Below, piece by piece: positions 1 to 6,445 of a stretch of DNA of 6,445 bases (within the stretch, counting starts at the first letter, position 1; each line of letters opens with the position of its first letter). The notes below the pieces were generated by a model. The model was not told where the DNA came from. It saw nothing but the letters and a program-made list of their open reading frames with translations, and made no database searches. Source of the DNA: Chloroflexota bacterium (lineage in GTDB: Bacteria > Chloroflexota > Anaerolineae > Anaerolineales > Villigracilaceae); NCBI GenBank assembly GCA_023484185.1, contig JAMDBC010000192.1, positions 1 to 6,445 on the forward strand, given 5' to 3'. The position numbers were made by a program, and so were the translations under genes.

Positions 1-2
1 AA

Positions 3-605
3 CGTGCGCACCGTGCTGTAGATGACCGTCACACCGATGGCGTTCAATGCCAGGATTGCGCCGTTCACCAATCCAAAGATCATCAGCTGGATCAGCAGGT
101 CGCGGCAATTGACATTCTTCCCGCACCATGAACTCGTCACAGGCGCGGTGGGCACGGATGCGGCCTCCGGTTTCCGGACGGCCGTCCATTGCGCGCGGAC
201 ATTTGCAACGCAATTAAATGCCCTTTCTCCATTTACCTCTATAAAGGAAATGCGCCCCGAAGCAGAAACGGGAGAATCGAATTTGCCGTCAATGGATACA
301 TTCGATACAGTGACCGAAAACGAATCGTCCGCGATGGGCGGAAGGGAGGCAGGCAAAACCACAAAATTGCAGGATTCGCCTTCCTGGCCTTTGTATGTAT
401 ATATCAAAGATTGAAAGGTTGAACCGCGAATCCTGAAAACCAGGTCGATCACCAGTCCATCTGTCGTCACAGCATGAGCTTCCCATTGACCATCGTATGG
501 ACTGACATTCATTTTTGGAATGGGCGTGGGAGCTGAAGCCGCAGGGACACAGGCCGTTAAAAATAATACGGCGATAACAATAAAAAGAAACTTTAGGCGA
601 GTCAT
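3..605 (-). CDS. Lipoprotein-domain / LivH-type ABC permease fusion (partial, N-terminal 201 residues)
   Basis: The minus-strand frame opens with ATG at 605-603 and stays open to the left edge, giving 201 residues. Residues 1-19 form a lipoprotein signal: basic MTRLK, hydrophobic FLFIVIAVLFL, then lipobox LTAC with Cys19 as the expected lipidated residue. Residues about 36-142 look beta-rich and globular (YDGQWEAHAV, LVIDLVFRIR, VSIDGKFDSPVSASGRISF, NCVANVRAQWTA), with Cys79 and Cys132 as a possible pair. I cannot name this domain, though it resembles small extracytoplasmic beta domains of Chloroflexota proteins. A Pro/Ala/Ser linker (about 143-160) leads to residues 170-199, where FGLVNGAILALNAIGVTVIY followed by STVRT closely matches the first helix of LivH-family branched-chain amino-acid permeases. 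The rest of the permease lies outside the window. LivH normally starts directly at this helix, so the lipidated domain is an addition, perhaps for substrate capture or partner docking (inference). No stop or convincing internal start separates the two parts. There is no Shine-Dalgarno sequence; a -10 element lies so close to the ATG that a leaderless mRNA is possible. Confidence 0.8.
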   Translation of the reverse strand, partial: MTRLKFLFIVIAVLFLTACVPAASAPTPIPKMNVSPYDGQWEAHAVTTDGLVIDLVFRIRGSTFQSLIYTYKGQEGESCNFVVLPASLPPIADDSFSVTVSNVSIDGKFDSPVSASGRISFIEVNGERAFNCVANVRAQWTAVRKPEAASVPTAPVTSSWCGKNVNCRDLLIQLMIFGLVNGAILALNAIGVTVIYSTVRT

Positions 606-611
606 GAGCGG

Positions 612-641
612 AGTATAATACAGCCCAATTCGGACGGCCAA
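612..641 (-). promoter_or_regulatory. Possible promoter of the lipoprotein-permease gene, overlapping the divergent promoter
   Basis: Read on the minus strand, TTGGCC (complement of 636-641) is followed after 18 bases by TATACT (complement of 612-617). TTGGCC matches four of six bases of the TTGACA consensus and TATACT five of six of TATAAT. An overlapping TATTAT (complement of 615-620) is an alternative -10 with a 15-base spacer. With TATACT as the -10, transcription would start about at the ATG at 605, giving a leaderless mRNA. This fits the lack of any Shine-Dalgarno sequence. Assignment is by motif only. Confidence 0.4.
614..619 (+). promoter_or_regulatory. Perfect -10 hexamer TATAAT, candidate promoter of the glycosyltransferase gene
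   Basis: TATAAT lies 55 bases before the glycosyltransferase start codon, so the leader would be about 50 bases. No good -35 is visible 16-18 bases upstream (CTTTAG and its neighbours), and that stretch lies inside the divergent lipoprotein-permease gene. The hexamer sits in GTAT-A-ATAC (613-621), which is symmetric and also gives a -10 for the minus strand. Confidence 0.4.
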
Positions 642-674
642 TAAACGGTATATCCATCAATAGAATGAACCCAG

Positions 675-2270
675 ATGGTCAGGACATCATCCATTACTTC
701 CCGCAATATCAATATCCTCAGTAAAGGTTTAGTAATAGCGTTAGCTGGAATATTGGCCTTAACAGTACTGATACAGTCAAATCCTGGTATCAACTTGCCT
801 GGCCGCGATTATGGGATATTTTCCTATATCGGCCAACAGATTTTGCTGGGGAAACTGCCGTACAAGGATGCCTGGGATCACAAACCTCCCGCCATTTTTT
901 ATTTTGATGCGCTTGGACTTTGGGTCGGCCATGGTTTGCGCTGGGGCATCTGGCTCATTGAGTTTATTTCACTGTTTGCAGCGATCTGGTATTCCTATAT
1001 CTTAATAAAAAAGTTGTGGGGAGTTTTACCGGCTCTGTTCGGAACAGTCCTTTGGCTGTACGGTCTCAACATCACACTACAGGGTGGAAATTCGACCGAG
1101 GAATATCCGCTTCCGTTTCATTTTCTGGCCCTGCTTCTTTTTCTGGAACTCACTGAATCTCCAGAAAACCCCTGGGCTAACTTGTTGGTGGGACTGGCGT
1201 TTGGGGTCAGTTTTATGTTCAGGGCCAATAATGCAATGGTGGAAACTGCCATTGTTCTGACCCTGATAGCGCTGCAAGTCCTGCGCCGAAATTGCCACAC
1301 CCTATTCAAACAATTGATCTGGATGGCAATTGGTGCGCTAGTACCCATTCTTGGCACAACAATTTATTTTTGGACACAACACTTATTCAATGAGATGTTC
1401 GCGGCTTCCATCCTGTACAACATAACCTACAGCGAAACAAAATTTGCCGGCACGCCCGCTATTGTCGCCGGATTCCAGATATTGGGAATTGTTGGATGGA
1501 TCGGCCTGATAGGTTACATCATTGCATTGTTCTTGTTAATTCGGCAATGGCGGACCAAGCCATCAGCGATGTTGCTCCTGCTCGTGATTGGATGCCCTTT
1601 CGCAGTCAGTGTAAGCGACCCGGCGCAAAGGAACTATGCACATTACTTCATGAACTGGCTGCCTTTCATAGCGTTGCTTGGCGGATTGGTTATCCATACG
1701 ATCCAAGGCAAATTGATTTCCAAGCTGCAAAATATGCGGATGGCCGAGCCTGTTCTTGTCGGTTCTACATTAGTACTCACCATCATCTTTTTTGTCGTCA
1801 GTGGCCAGGCGTTCCAATATTTGATATCTTTTACAAATGTGATCAAGCGCACCGACGTCGAGCGTATCTCCACGATTTCGACGTACGTGGAAGATAACAC
1901 CAGTCCGCACGATCAGGTCATATTCTGGGGCGGTTTCCCCGGCGAGAACTTGATGGCGCGTCGAGCTTCCCCCACGGCTTATATTACCTATCCTCTATTG
2001 CTTGACTCAAATCTATCGGAGCAGTTCAGCGGCCAGTTCATGCGTGATCTCATGCAGAGTCGCCCCGTCCTGATCGTCGACATGGAATACACCAAAGCGC
2101 TTTCGCTGGATCCACAAAAAAGGGCGACCCAGCTTGCCGCCCATTTCGAATGGCCTTTTCTGCCGCCAAACATCAATGATGTACTAAAGTTCATCAACGA
2201 TAATTATCATCTCGAAATTACATTTAAGAACGCAACTGTGTATCGTCTGAATGGAACACATTACCCATAG
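675..2270 (+). CDS. GT-C fold membrane glycosyltransferase, GT39 (ArnT/PMT)-like
   Basis: A complete 531-residue integral membrane protein. After one N-terminal helix (about 18-36) comes the first extracytoplasmic loop with GRDYG (Asp45) and KDAWDHKPP (65-72). In GT39-like enzymes the acidic residue of this loop is catalytic or binds metal, and the HKPP stretch is typical. GGNSTEEYPLPFHFLALLLF (137-156) and RNYAHYFMNWLPFIALLGG (319-337) are further hallmarks. About eleven hydrophobic segments run to about residue 383. A soluble C-terminal part (about 390-531) carries VIFWGGFPGENLMARRASPTAY and RPVLIVD, as in many bacterial members. These enzymes move a sugar from a polyprenyl-phosphate donor to a lipid, protein or glycan on the outer membrane face; donor and acceptor cannot be told from sequence. 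ATG 675 is the first start after the in-frame stop at 666-668, and no clear Shine-Dalgarno sequence precedes it. It is divergent from the lipoprotein-permease gene and separated from dnaE by 241 bases, so probably transcribed alone. By eye it is more AT-rich than dnaE. Confidence 0.85.
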   Translation: MVRTSSITSRNINILSKGLVIALAGILALTVLIQSNPGINLPGRDYGIFSYIGQQILLGKLPYKDAWDHKPPAIFYFDALGLWVGHGLRWGIWLIEFISLFAAIWYSYILIKKLWGVLPALFGTVLWLYGLNITLQGGNSTEEYPLPFHFLALLLFLELTESPENPWANLLVGLAFGVSFMFRANNAMVETAIVLTLIALQVLRRNCHTLFKQLIWMAIGALVPILGTTIYFWTQHLFNEMFAASILYNITYSETKFAGTPAIVAGFQILGIVGWIGLIGYIIALFLLIRQWRTKPSAMLLLLVIGCPFAVSVSDPAQRNYAHYFMNWLPFIALLGGLVIHTIQGKLISKLQNMRMAEPVLVGSTLVLTIIFFVVSGQAFQYLISFTNVIKRTDVERISTISTYVEDNTSPHDQVIFWGGFPGENLMARRASPTAYITYPLLLDSNLSEQFSGQFMRDLMQSRPVLIVDMEYTKALSLDPQKRATQLAAHFEWPFLPPNINDVLKFINDNYHLEITFKNATVYRLNGTHYP

Positions 2271-2459
2271 AAACATCCATGTCATAAAAGAGGATTTACG
2301 GTCGTACAAACGCCAAAGTTGAACCGCAAAGCCCGCCCAAAACATCCCACACCCCGCTTTATTGAAAAGATGCAAAACATAAAACAAAAAATTCACCAGC
2401 CTCGTTTTGTGACCGGTGTATTTTTTAAGTCAACCGCCGACTAATCGTTTGAACATGCG
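2271..2459. other. Intergenic region between glycosyltransferase and dnaE
   Basis: An AT-rich stretch with no convincing gene on either strand. The best terminator-like structure is weak: CACCAG (2394-2399) can pair with CCGGTG (2413-2418), with one A-C mismatch and a 13-base loop, and a T run follows at 2421-2426. The stem is too short to call. No riboswitch or structured RNA was recognised. Confidence 0.5.
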
Positions 2460-2468
2460 TGCTATAAT
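2460..2468 (+). promoter_or_regulatory. Extended -10 promoter of dnaE (TGCTATAAT)
   Basis: TGC directly precedes a perfect TATAAT at 2463-2468, which is the TGn extended -10 form that allows initiation with a poor -35. The bases 16-18 upstream (ACTAAT region, 2439-2446) do not match TTGACA, in keeping with an extended -10 promoter. Expected transcription start is near 2475, leaving a leader of about 37 bases before the dnaE ATG. The leader holds no strong Shine-Dalgarno sequence; only AAAAG at 2506-2510 is purine-rich and it lies directly against the start codon. Confidence 0.65.
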
Positions 2469-2511
2469 CTCCTCAACCCAACTATCCAACTTTCAACCTT
2501 AAACCAAAAGA

Positions 2512-5500
2512 ATGTCCTTCGCCCACCTCCACGTTCACACCGAATATTCCCTGCTCGACGGCTTCAGCAACATCAAGAAGCTGGTCAAGCGCGTCAAGGA
2601 AATGAACATGCCTGCCGTGGCCATCACGGACCACGGCACGATGTTCGGTGTGATCGATTTTTACAAGGCTGCCAGGGCCGAAGGCATCAAACCGATCATC
2701 GGCCTCGAAGCGTACATGGCGGCACGCGGCATGACCGACCGCGATTCCAAACTCGACAAAAAATCCCATCATCTGCTTTTGCTGGCGGAAAATGAGGCCG
2801 GATACAAGAACCTGCTCCAGATCGCGTCCGCCGCTCAATTGGAAGGCTTCTATTATTATCCCCGCATCGACCGGGACTTTTTGGCGGCTCACTCCGAAGG
2901 GCTAATCTGCACCTCGGGCTGTATGTCCGCCGAAATTCCGCGCGCGCTGCTCGACGATAACCCCGAAGAAGCCGTGCGCCGCATGAACTGGTATTACGAC
3001 GTCTTCGGCCCGGACAGATTCTTCGTCGAACTGCAACAACATAATATTCCAGAGATCACAGATTTAAATCGCCGCCTGCTCGACATGGGCGTGCGCTATT
3101 CCGCAAAATATATCGCCACCAACGACGTGCATTACATCGATCAAGAAGATGCGCGTCTGCAGGATATTCTGCTGGCCATTCAAACCAACTCGCTGTTGAG
3201 CAATACCGAGCGCATGCGCATGACGGATGAGTCGTATTATCTGCGCGGCCCGGCAGAGATGAGTCAACTCTTCGCCGAAGTGCCTGAGTCACTGAGTAAC
3301 ACACTGCTCATCGCCGAGCGCTGCAATGTTGACCTCGGCTTCAAGGGGTATCACCTGCCCGATTTTGCAGTCCCAGAGGGATTCACCACCGATACTTATT
3401 TGCGTCACCTTTGCGAAGAAGGAGCGAAGAGACGCTACGGGGAACGGGCCGGCAGTCAGGAAGTCCACGAAAGACTCGATTACGAGTTGGGCATAGTTCA
3501 CAAGATGGGATTCGACGCCTACTTCCTGATCGTGTGGGACTTGTGTCGCTACGCTCTCGAAAATGGAATCTGGTACAACGCACGCGGATCGGCGGCTGGC
3601 TCGATCATCGCATACACGCTCAACATTACGCTGGTTGATCCCATCCAGCACGATCTCATCTTTGAACGTTTCCTCAATCCGGGCCGCATCTCGATGCCCG
3701 ATATTGACCTCGACTTCCGCGACGACCGCCGCAGTGAGATGCTCGCATATTGCGCTGAAAAATATGGCGGCGACAAAGTGGCACAGATCATCACGTTCGG
3801 CACGATGGGCACGAAGGCCGCCCTGCGTGATGTGGCGCGCGTGATGGATATTCCTCTGCCCGAAGTGGACCGCGTTGCAAAACTCGTGCCTTTCGTTTCC
3901 GGCCGCGCAACTGCCATGACCGACGCGATGGAGATCACCGAGTTCAAGAAAATTTACGACACGACGCCGCACTTGCACGAACTGATCGACGTCGCCGCAA
4001 AAATGGAAGGCACCGTCCGCAATGCCGGGACGCACGCGGCAGGCGTGGTCATCTCCGACAAACCTTTGCTTGAATACCTGCCTCTGCACCGCCCGACCTC
4101 CGGTTCGGAAGAGACGCCCATCAAGACAGTGACACAATTTGAAATGGGCATCCTCGATTCGCTCGGCATGTTGAAGGTGGACTTCCTCGGCCTGATCACA
4201 TTATCGGTAATGGCACGCGCCTGTGACATGATCGAGAAACGGCACGGCGTAAAATTCGACCTCGACAATATTCCGCTCAACGATGAGAAGTCGTTCGAGT
4301 TAATGGGCAACGGACAAACCGCGGGTGTCTTCCAGGTGGAAGGGGGAGGAATGACACGCTATCTGGTTCAGATGAAGCCGAAGACGCTGGATAACATCAT
4401 TGCCATGGTAGCCCTCTATCGTCCCGGCCCGATGGCATTCATTCCCGATTACATTGCGCGCATGCACGGCGAGGCCGAAGTTGAATACCGGCATCCATCG
4501 CTCAAACCGATCTTTGAATCAACCTACGGCATTCCGGTTTATCAGGAACAGTTGATGCGCGCCGCTGTTGAGTTGGCGGGATACACGCCTTCTGAATCGG
4601 ATGAATTGCGAAAAGCCATCTCGAAGAAAAAGAAAGAAGACATCGAGAAGCACCGCAAAAAATTCGTGGACGGCGCGACCAAGAACGGCATGGTCAAAGA
4701 TATTGCCGAAAGCATTTATTCAGACTGGGAAGAATTCGCGCGTTACGGGTTCAATAAAAGTCATGCAGCAGATTACGGCGTGATCGCGGTGCAGACAGCC
4801 TATCTCAAAACGCATTACACCGCCGAATACATGACGGCTTTGCTTTCGGCCTCGGCGGGCATCACGGAAAAGGTTGCATATTATGTAGCCGATGCGCGCA
4901 CGATGGGCGTGCCCGTGCTCTCGCCGGACATCAACTTCTCCGTCTGGGATTTTGAGATCGAAGATGCTCCCGTAGGTCACGTTTTAAACGTGACCTACAC
5001 TCCAGAGCAAACCCAACCACAAATCCGCTTTGGACTCGGCGCGATCAAGAACGTAGGGCAGAACGCGGTGGAATTAATTGTCAAAGCACGCAAGGATGGA
5101 AAATTTATTGACCTCAACGATTTCGCGCGCCGCGTCGATCTGCGCTCGGTTGGCAAACGCTCGCTCGAATGTTTGATCAAAGTCGGTGCAATGGATTCGT
5201 TCGGCAACCGCGCCGCGTTGTTGGCCTCGCTCGACCGCATCGCCGCAATAAGCAGTAATCATTTCCGCGCCGCCGAAGCCGGACAAATGTCGCTGTTCGG
5301 AACGAGCACTGGCGTCGTCGAAGAAATCCATTTACCCGATGTGAAAAATGTCGATAAGCGCGAAATGCTCAACTGGGAGCGCGAGTTGATCGGCCTCTAC
5401 ATTTCCGACCATCCGCTCACGCCGTATCAGGCCCAGCTTGCAACGATCGTCAGTTATTTTTCGGGACAGCTCGGCGAAGCGCAGCACGAAGAAAAAGTGC

Positions 5501-6445
5501 GCGTGGCCGGGCTGGTCACCAGCGTCCGCCCGTATCAAACCAAAGCGGGCAAGCCGATGGGCTTCGTCACGCTCGAAGATATTCAAGGCAACATGGACCT
5601 CGTGCTCTTCCCGCGCACATGGAAAGATTATCAAGCCGTGCTGACCGTTGGACAGATCGTCATCATCGAAGGCAAGATCGACGCGCAGTCCACGCCGCCA
5701 AAAATTTTGGTGGATGCTGTGCGGACTGAATTAAAAATGTTGGTTTCATTAGACGAAGCGACGCGTCCATCCGCGCCAGAAGCGGCTCCCGCTTCAAAAG
5801 CCATGCCGCGTCCCGTGCCTCAACCCGCAAGTCGGACTGCAAGTCCGACCTACAACAAACCTGCGCGACAAGTTGCCGAAGCGCCCGCGACTTATGCGGC
5901 AAAGCCCGCCCCCGCCGAAGAGTGGAACGACAACACCATGCCACCTCCGCCGGATAATTTCCCTGATGACTGGCAGCCGTCGTTTGAGAACGAGATCATC
6001 GCCGCGCGGCCAGAGCCGAAGGTTGACAACAAACCTGTCGCACCGAGAGATTTGGTGGAAAAGGCCAAAGCCGAATCAGAAGTCGAAGAACGGGAGCCGG
6101 TTGAAGGTGCGCGTGAGGCGCTGAGTCAGGACCTGGTCGTGACTCACGTCGAGCCGCGTCCGATAGCGAACTCATCGCGTATGCCTCCGTCGCTGTATGT
6201 CCCGCTTGCGAAGGAAGAGAACGACCAGAAGCATCCGCCGAAGCAGATCACGGTTCTGCTGAGGTCAACGGGCGATCACGAGCGCGATAAGCGCCGCATC
6301 AAAACCATTTACGGCACGCTGATCTCTTTCCACGGCCGCGATAAATTTTCGTTCCAGATCTTCGAGAACGGCAAGGGCTATCTGATGGACTTCCCCGGCG
6401 AGTCGACGCGCGTCTGCCCCGAAATGCTGGCGCTTTGCAGAACGG
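2512..6445 (+). CDS. dnaE: DNA polymerase III subunit alpha (DnaE), 3' end cut by the window
   Basis: This is the catalytic subunit of the replicative DNA polymerase: 1311 codons without a stop, starting MSFAHLHVHTEYSLLDG as DnaE proteins do. The N-terminal PHP domain keeps the expected metal ligands His7, His9, Asp16, His41, Glu66, His87, Cys137, Asp205 and His207, suggesting a working proofreading exonuclease as in mycobacterial DnaE1. The polymerase core has GSAAGS (359-364), PDIDLDFRDDRR with catalytic Asp397 and Asp399, LKVDFLGL with Asp557, YRPGPM, YQEQ, and FARYGFNKSHAADY. A helix-hairpin-helix region with GLGAIKNVG follows (about 840-905), then the beta-clamp motif QMSLF (925-929) and an OB-fold (about 994-1070). 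A Pro/Ala/Glu-rich linker (about 1080-1243) with a MPPPPDNFPDDW island leads to a C-terminal domain (ITVLLRSTGDHERDKRR, FSFQIFENGKGYLMDFP) that the window edge cuts, probably close to its end. Two palindromic elements are embedded in frame (codons 821-829 and about 1107-1114). No intein or frameshift is seen. It has its own extended -10 promoter. Confidence 0.97.
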   Translation, partial: MSFAHLHVHTEYSLLDGFSNIKKLVKRVKEMNMPAVAITDHGTMFGVIDFYKAARAEGIKPIIGLEAYMAARGMTDRDSKLDKKSHHLLLLAENEAGYKNLLQIASAAQLEGFYYYPRIDRDFLAAHSEGLICTSGCMSAEIPRALLDDNPEEAVRRMNWYYDVFGPDRFFVELQQHNIPEITDLNRRLLDMGVRYSAKYIATNDVHYIDQEDARLQDILLAIQTNSLLSNTERMRMTDESYYLRGPAEMSQLFAEVPESLSNTLLIAERCNVDLGFKGYHLPDFAVPEGFTTDTYLRHLCEEGAKRRYGERAGSQEVHERLDYELGIVHKMGFDAYFLIVWDLCRYALENGIWYNARGSAAGSIIAYTLNITLVDPIQHDLIFERFLNPGRISMPDIDLDFRDDRRSEMLAYCAEKYGGDKVAQIITFGTMGTKAALRDVARVMDIPLPEVDRVAKLVPFVSGRATAMTDAMEITEFKKIYDTTPHLHELIDVAAKMEGTVRNAGTHAAGVVISDKPLLEYLPLHRPTSGSEETPIKTVTQFEMGILDSLGMLKVDFLGLITLSVMARACDMIEKRHGVKFDLDNIPLNDEKSFELMGNGQTAGVFQVEGGGMTRYLVQMKPKTLDNIIAMVALYRPGPMAFIPDYIARMHGEAEVEYRHPSLKPIFESTYGIPVYQEQLMRAAVELAGYTPSESDELRKAISKKKKEDIEKHRKKFVDGATKNGMVKDIAESIYSDWEEFARYGFNKSHAADYGVIAVQTAYLKTHYTAEYMTALLSASAGITEKVAYYVADARTMGVPVLSPDINFSVWDFEIEDAPVGHVLNVTYTPEQTQPQIRFGLGAIKNVGQNAVELIVKARKDGKFIDLNDFARRVDLRSVGKRSLECLIKVGAMDSFGNRAALLASLDRIAAISSNHFRAAEAGQMSLFGTSTGVVEEIHLPDVKNVDKREMLNWERELIGLYISDHPLTPYQAQLATIVSYFSGQLGEAQHEEKVRVAGLVTSVRPYQTKAGKPMGFVTLEDIQGNMDLVLFPRTWKDYQAVLTVGQIVIIEGKIDAQSTPPKILVDAVRTELKMLVSLDEATRPSAPEAAPASKAMPRPVPQPASRTASPTYNKPARQVAEAPATYAAKPAPAEEWNDNTMPPPPDNFPDDWQPSFENEIIAARPEPKVDNKPVAPRDLVEKAKAESEVEEREPVEGAREALSQDLVVTHVEPRPIANSSRMPPSLYVPLAKEENDQKHPPKQITVLLRSTGDHERDKRRIKTIYGTLISFHGRDKFSFQIFENGKGYLMDFPGESTRVCPEMLALCRT
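4972..4998. repeat. 27-bp palindrome embedded in frame in dnaE
   Basis: The arms GTAGGTCACGTTT (4972-4984) and AAACGTGACCTAC (4986-4998) are perfect 13-base reverse complements around a single T. The element occupies exactly nine codons (VGHVLNVTY, residues 821-829). It lies between WDFEIEDAP and the conserved IRFGLGAIKNVG strand-turn, where DnaE proteins normally have only a short variable turn. It is most likely an inserted dispersed palindromic repeat (inference); a hairpin in the mRNA is expected. Confidence 0.85.
5831..5853. repeat. Second palindromic element in the dnaE linker
   Basis: GTCGGACT (5831-5838) and AGTCCGAC (5842-5849) are perfect 8-base reverse complements around GCA, followed by CTAC. 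The right end GACCTAC (5847-5853) equals the right end of the palindrome at 4972-4998 and is read in the same codon phase (ACC TAC, Thr-Tyr). The same bases can also be seen as an imperfect 12-base tandem pair (5828-5839 and 5840-5851, codons ASRT and ASPT), so a simple duplication is the alternative. Confidence 0.6.

Noticed and set aside
81..140. A separate permease start (GTG at 140-138 or ATG at 83-81, minus strand) instead of a fusion
   Set aside because: No Shine-Dalgarno sequence precedes GTG 140, ATG 83 falls inside the first helix, and the upstream frame is open all the way to a convincing lipoprotein signal.
22..414. A 130-codon open frame on the plus strand at the left edge
   Set aside because: It is antisense to the lipoprotein-permease gene, which has a signal peptide and a recognisable LivH helix; this frame has neither.
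665..724. A 19-codon leader peptide (MNPDGQDIIHY...) overlapping the glycosyltransferase start
   Set aside because: It has no ribosome binding site and overlaps the first codons of the main gene in another frame; nothing suggests a regulatory role.
2318..2327. GTTGAACCGC repeated here and at 418-427
   Set aside because: A ten-base match is expected by chance in a window of this size, and the flanks do not extend it.
2394..2426. Rho-independent terminator after the glycosyltransferase gene
   Set aside because: The stem has only four contiguous pairs, then a mismatch and a 13-base loop; it is too weak despite the T run that follows.
3289..4137. A 282-codon open frame on the minus strand inside dnaE
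   Set aside because: It lies entirely antisense to the conserved polymerase core, its translation resembles no family I recognise, and its length is explained by the codon bias of dnaE.

Overview
The window carries three protein-coding units. The first, on the minus strand, runs off the left edge. The second and third are on the plus strand, and the third runs off the right edge. No RNA genes, insertion sequences or CRISPR arrays are visible. The best guess for the organism is a Chloroflexota bacterium, probably of the Anaerolineae. The reasons are the DnaE architecture (complete PHP metal site, OB-fold, long Pro/Ala/Glu-rich linker containing an MPPPPDNFPDDW island, extra C-terminal domain), the GT-C membrane protein style, and poorly marked ribosome binding sites. 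This placement is recognition from sequence style, not the result of a search.

Bases 3-605 (minus) encode the first 201 residues of an unusual protein. A lipoprotein signal peptide with lipobox LTAC is followed by a beta-rich extracytoplasmic domain of about 120 residues. After a short linker comes what reads as the first membrane helix of a LivH-type branched-chain amino-acid ABC permease. The frame is open throughout, so this looks like a real lipoprotein-permease fusion. Bases 606-674 are a divergent intergenic region with one nearly symmetric -10 element that can be read on both strands. Bases 675-2270 (plus) encode a complete 531-residue multispanning GT-C/GT39-like glycosyltransferase.

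Bases 2271-2511 are intergenic. They end in a strong extended -10 (TGCTATAAT) and a G-free leader without a clear Shine-Dalgarno sequence. From 2512 to the window end lies dnaE, the alpha subunit of the replicative DNA polymerase III: 1311 uninterrupted codons, cut by the window edge inside or near the last domain. All nine expected PHP metal ligands, the three catalytic aspartates and a beta-clamp motif can be seen.

Inside dnaE sit two small palindromic elements whose right ends (GACCTAC) fall in the same reading frame. One is a 27-bp near-perfect palindrome occupying exactly nine codons. They look like a dispersed palindromic repeat that inserts into genes without breaking the frame. The three genes show no obvious shared pathway: transport, cell-surface or lipid glycosylation, and replication. 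The most unusual items are the lipoprotein-permease fusion and the in-frame palindromes in an essential polymerase.
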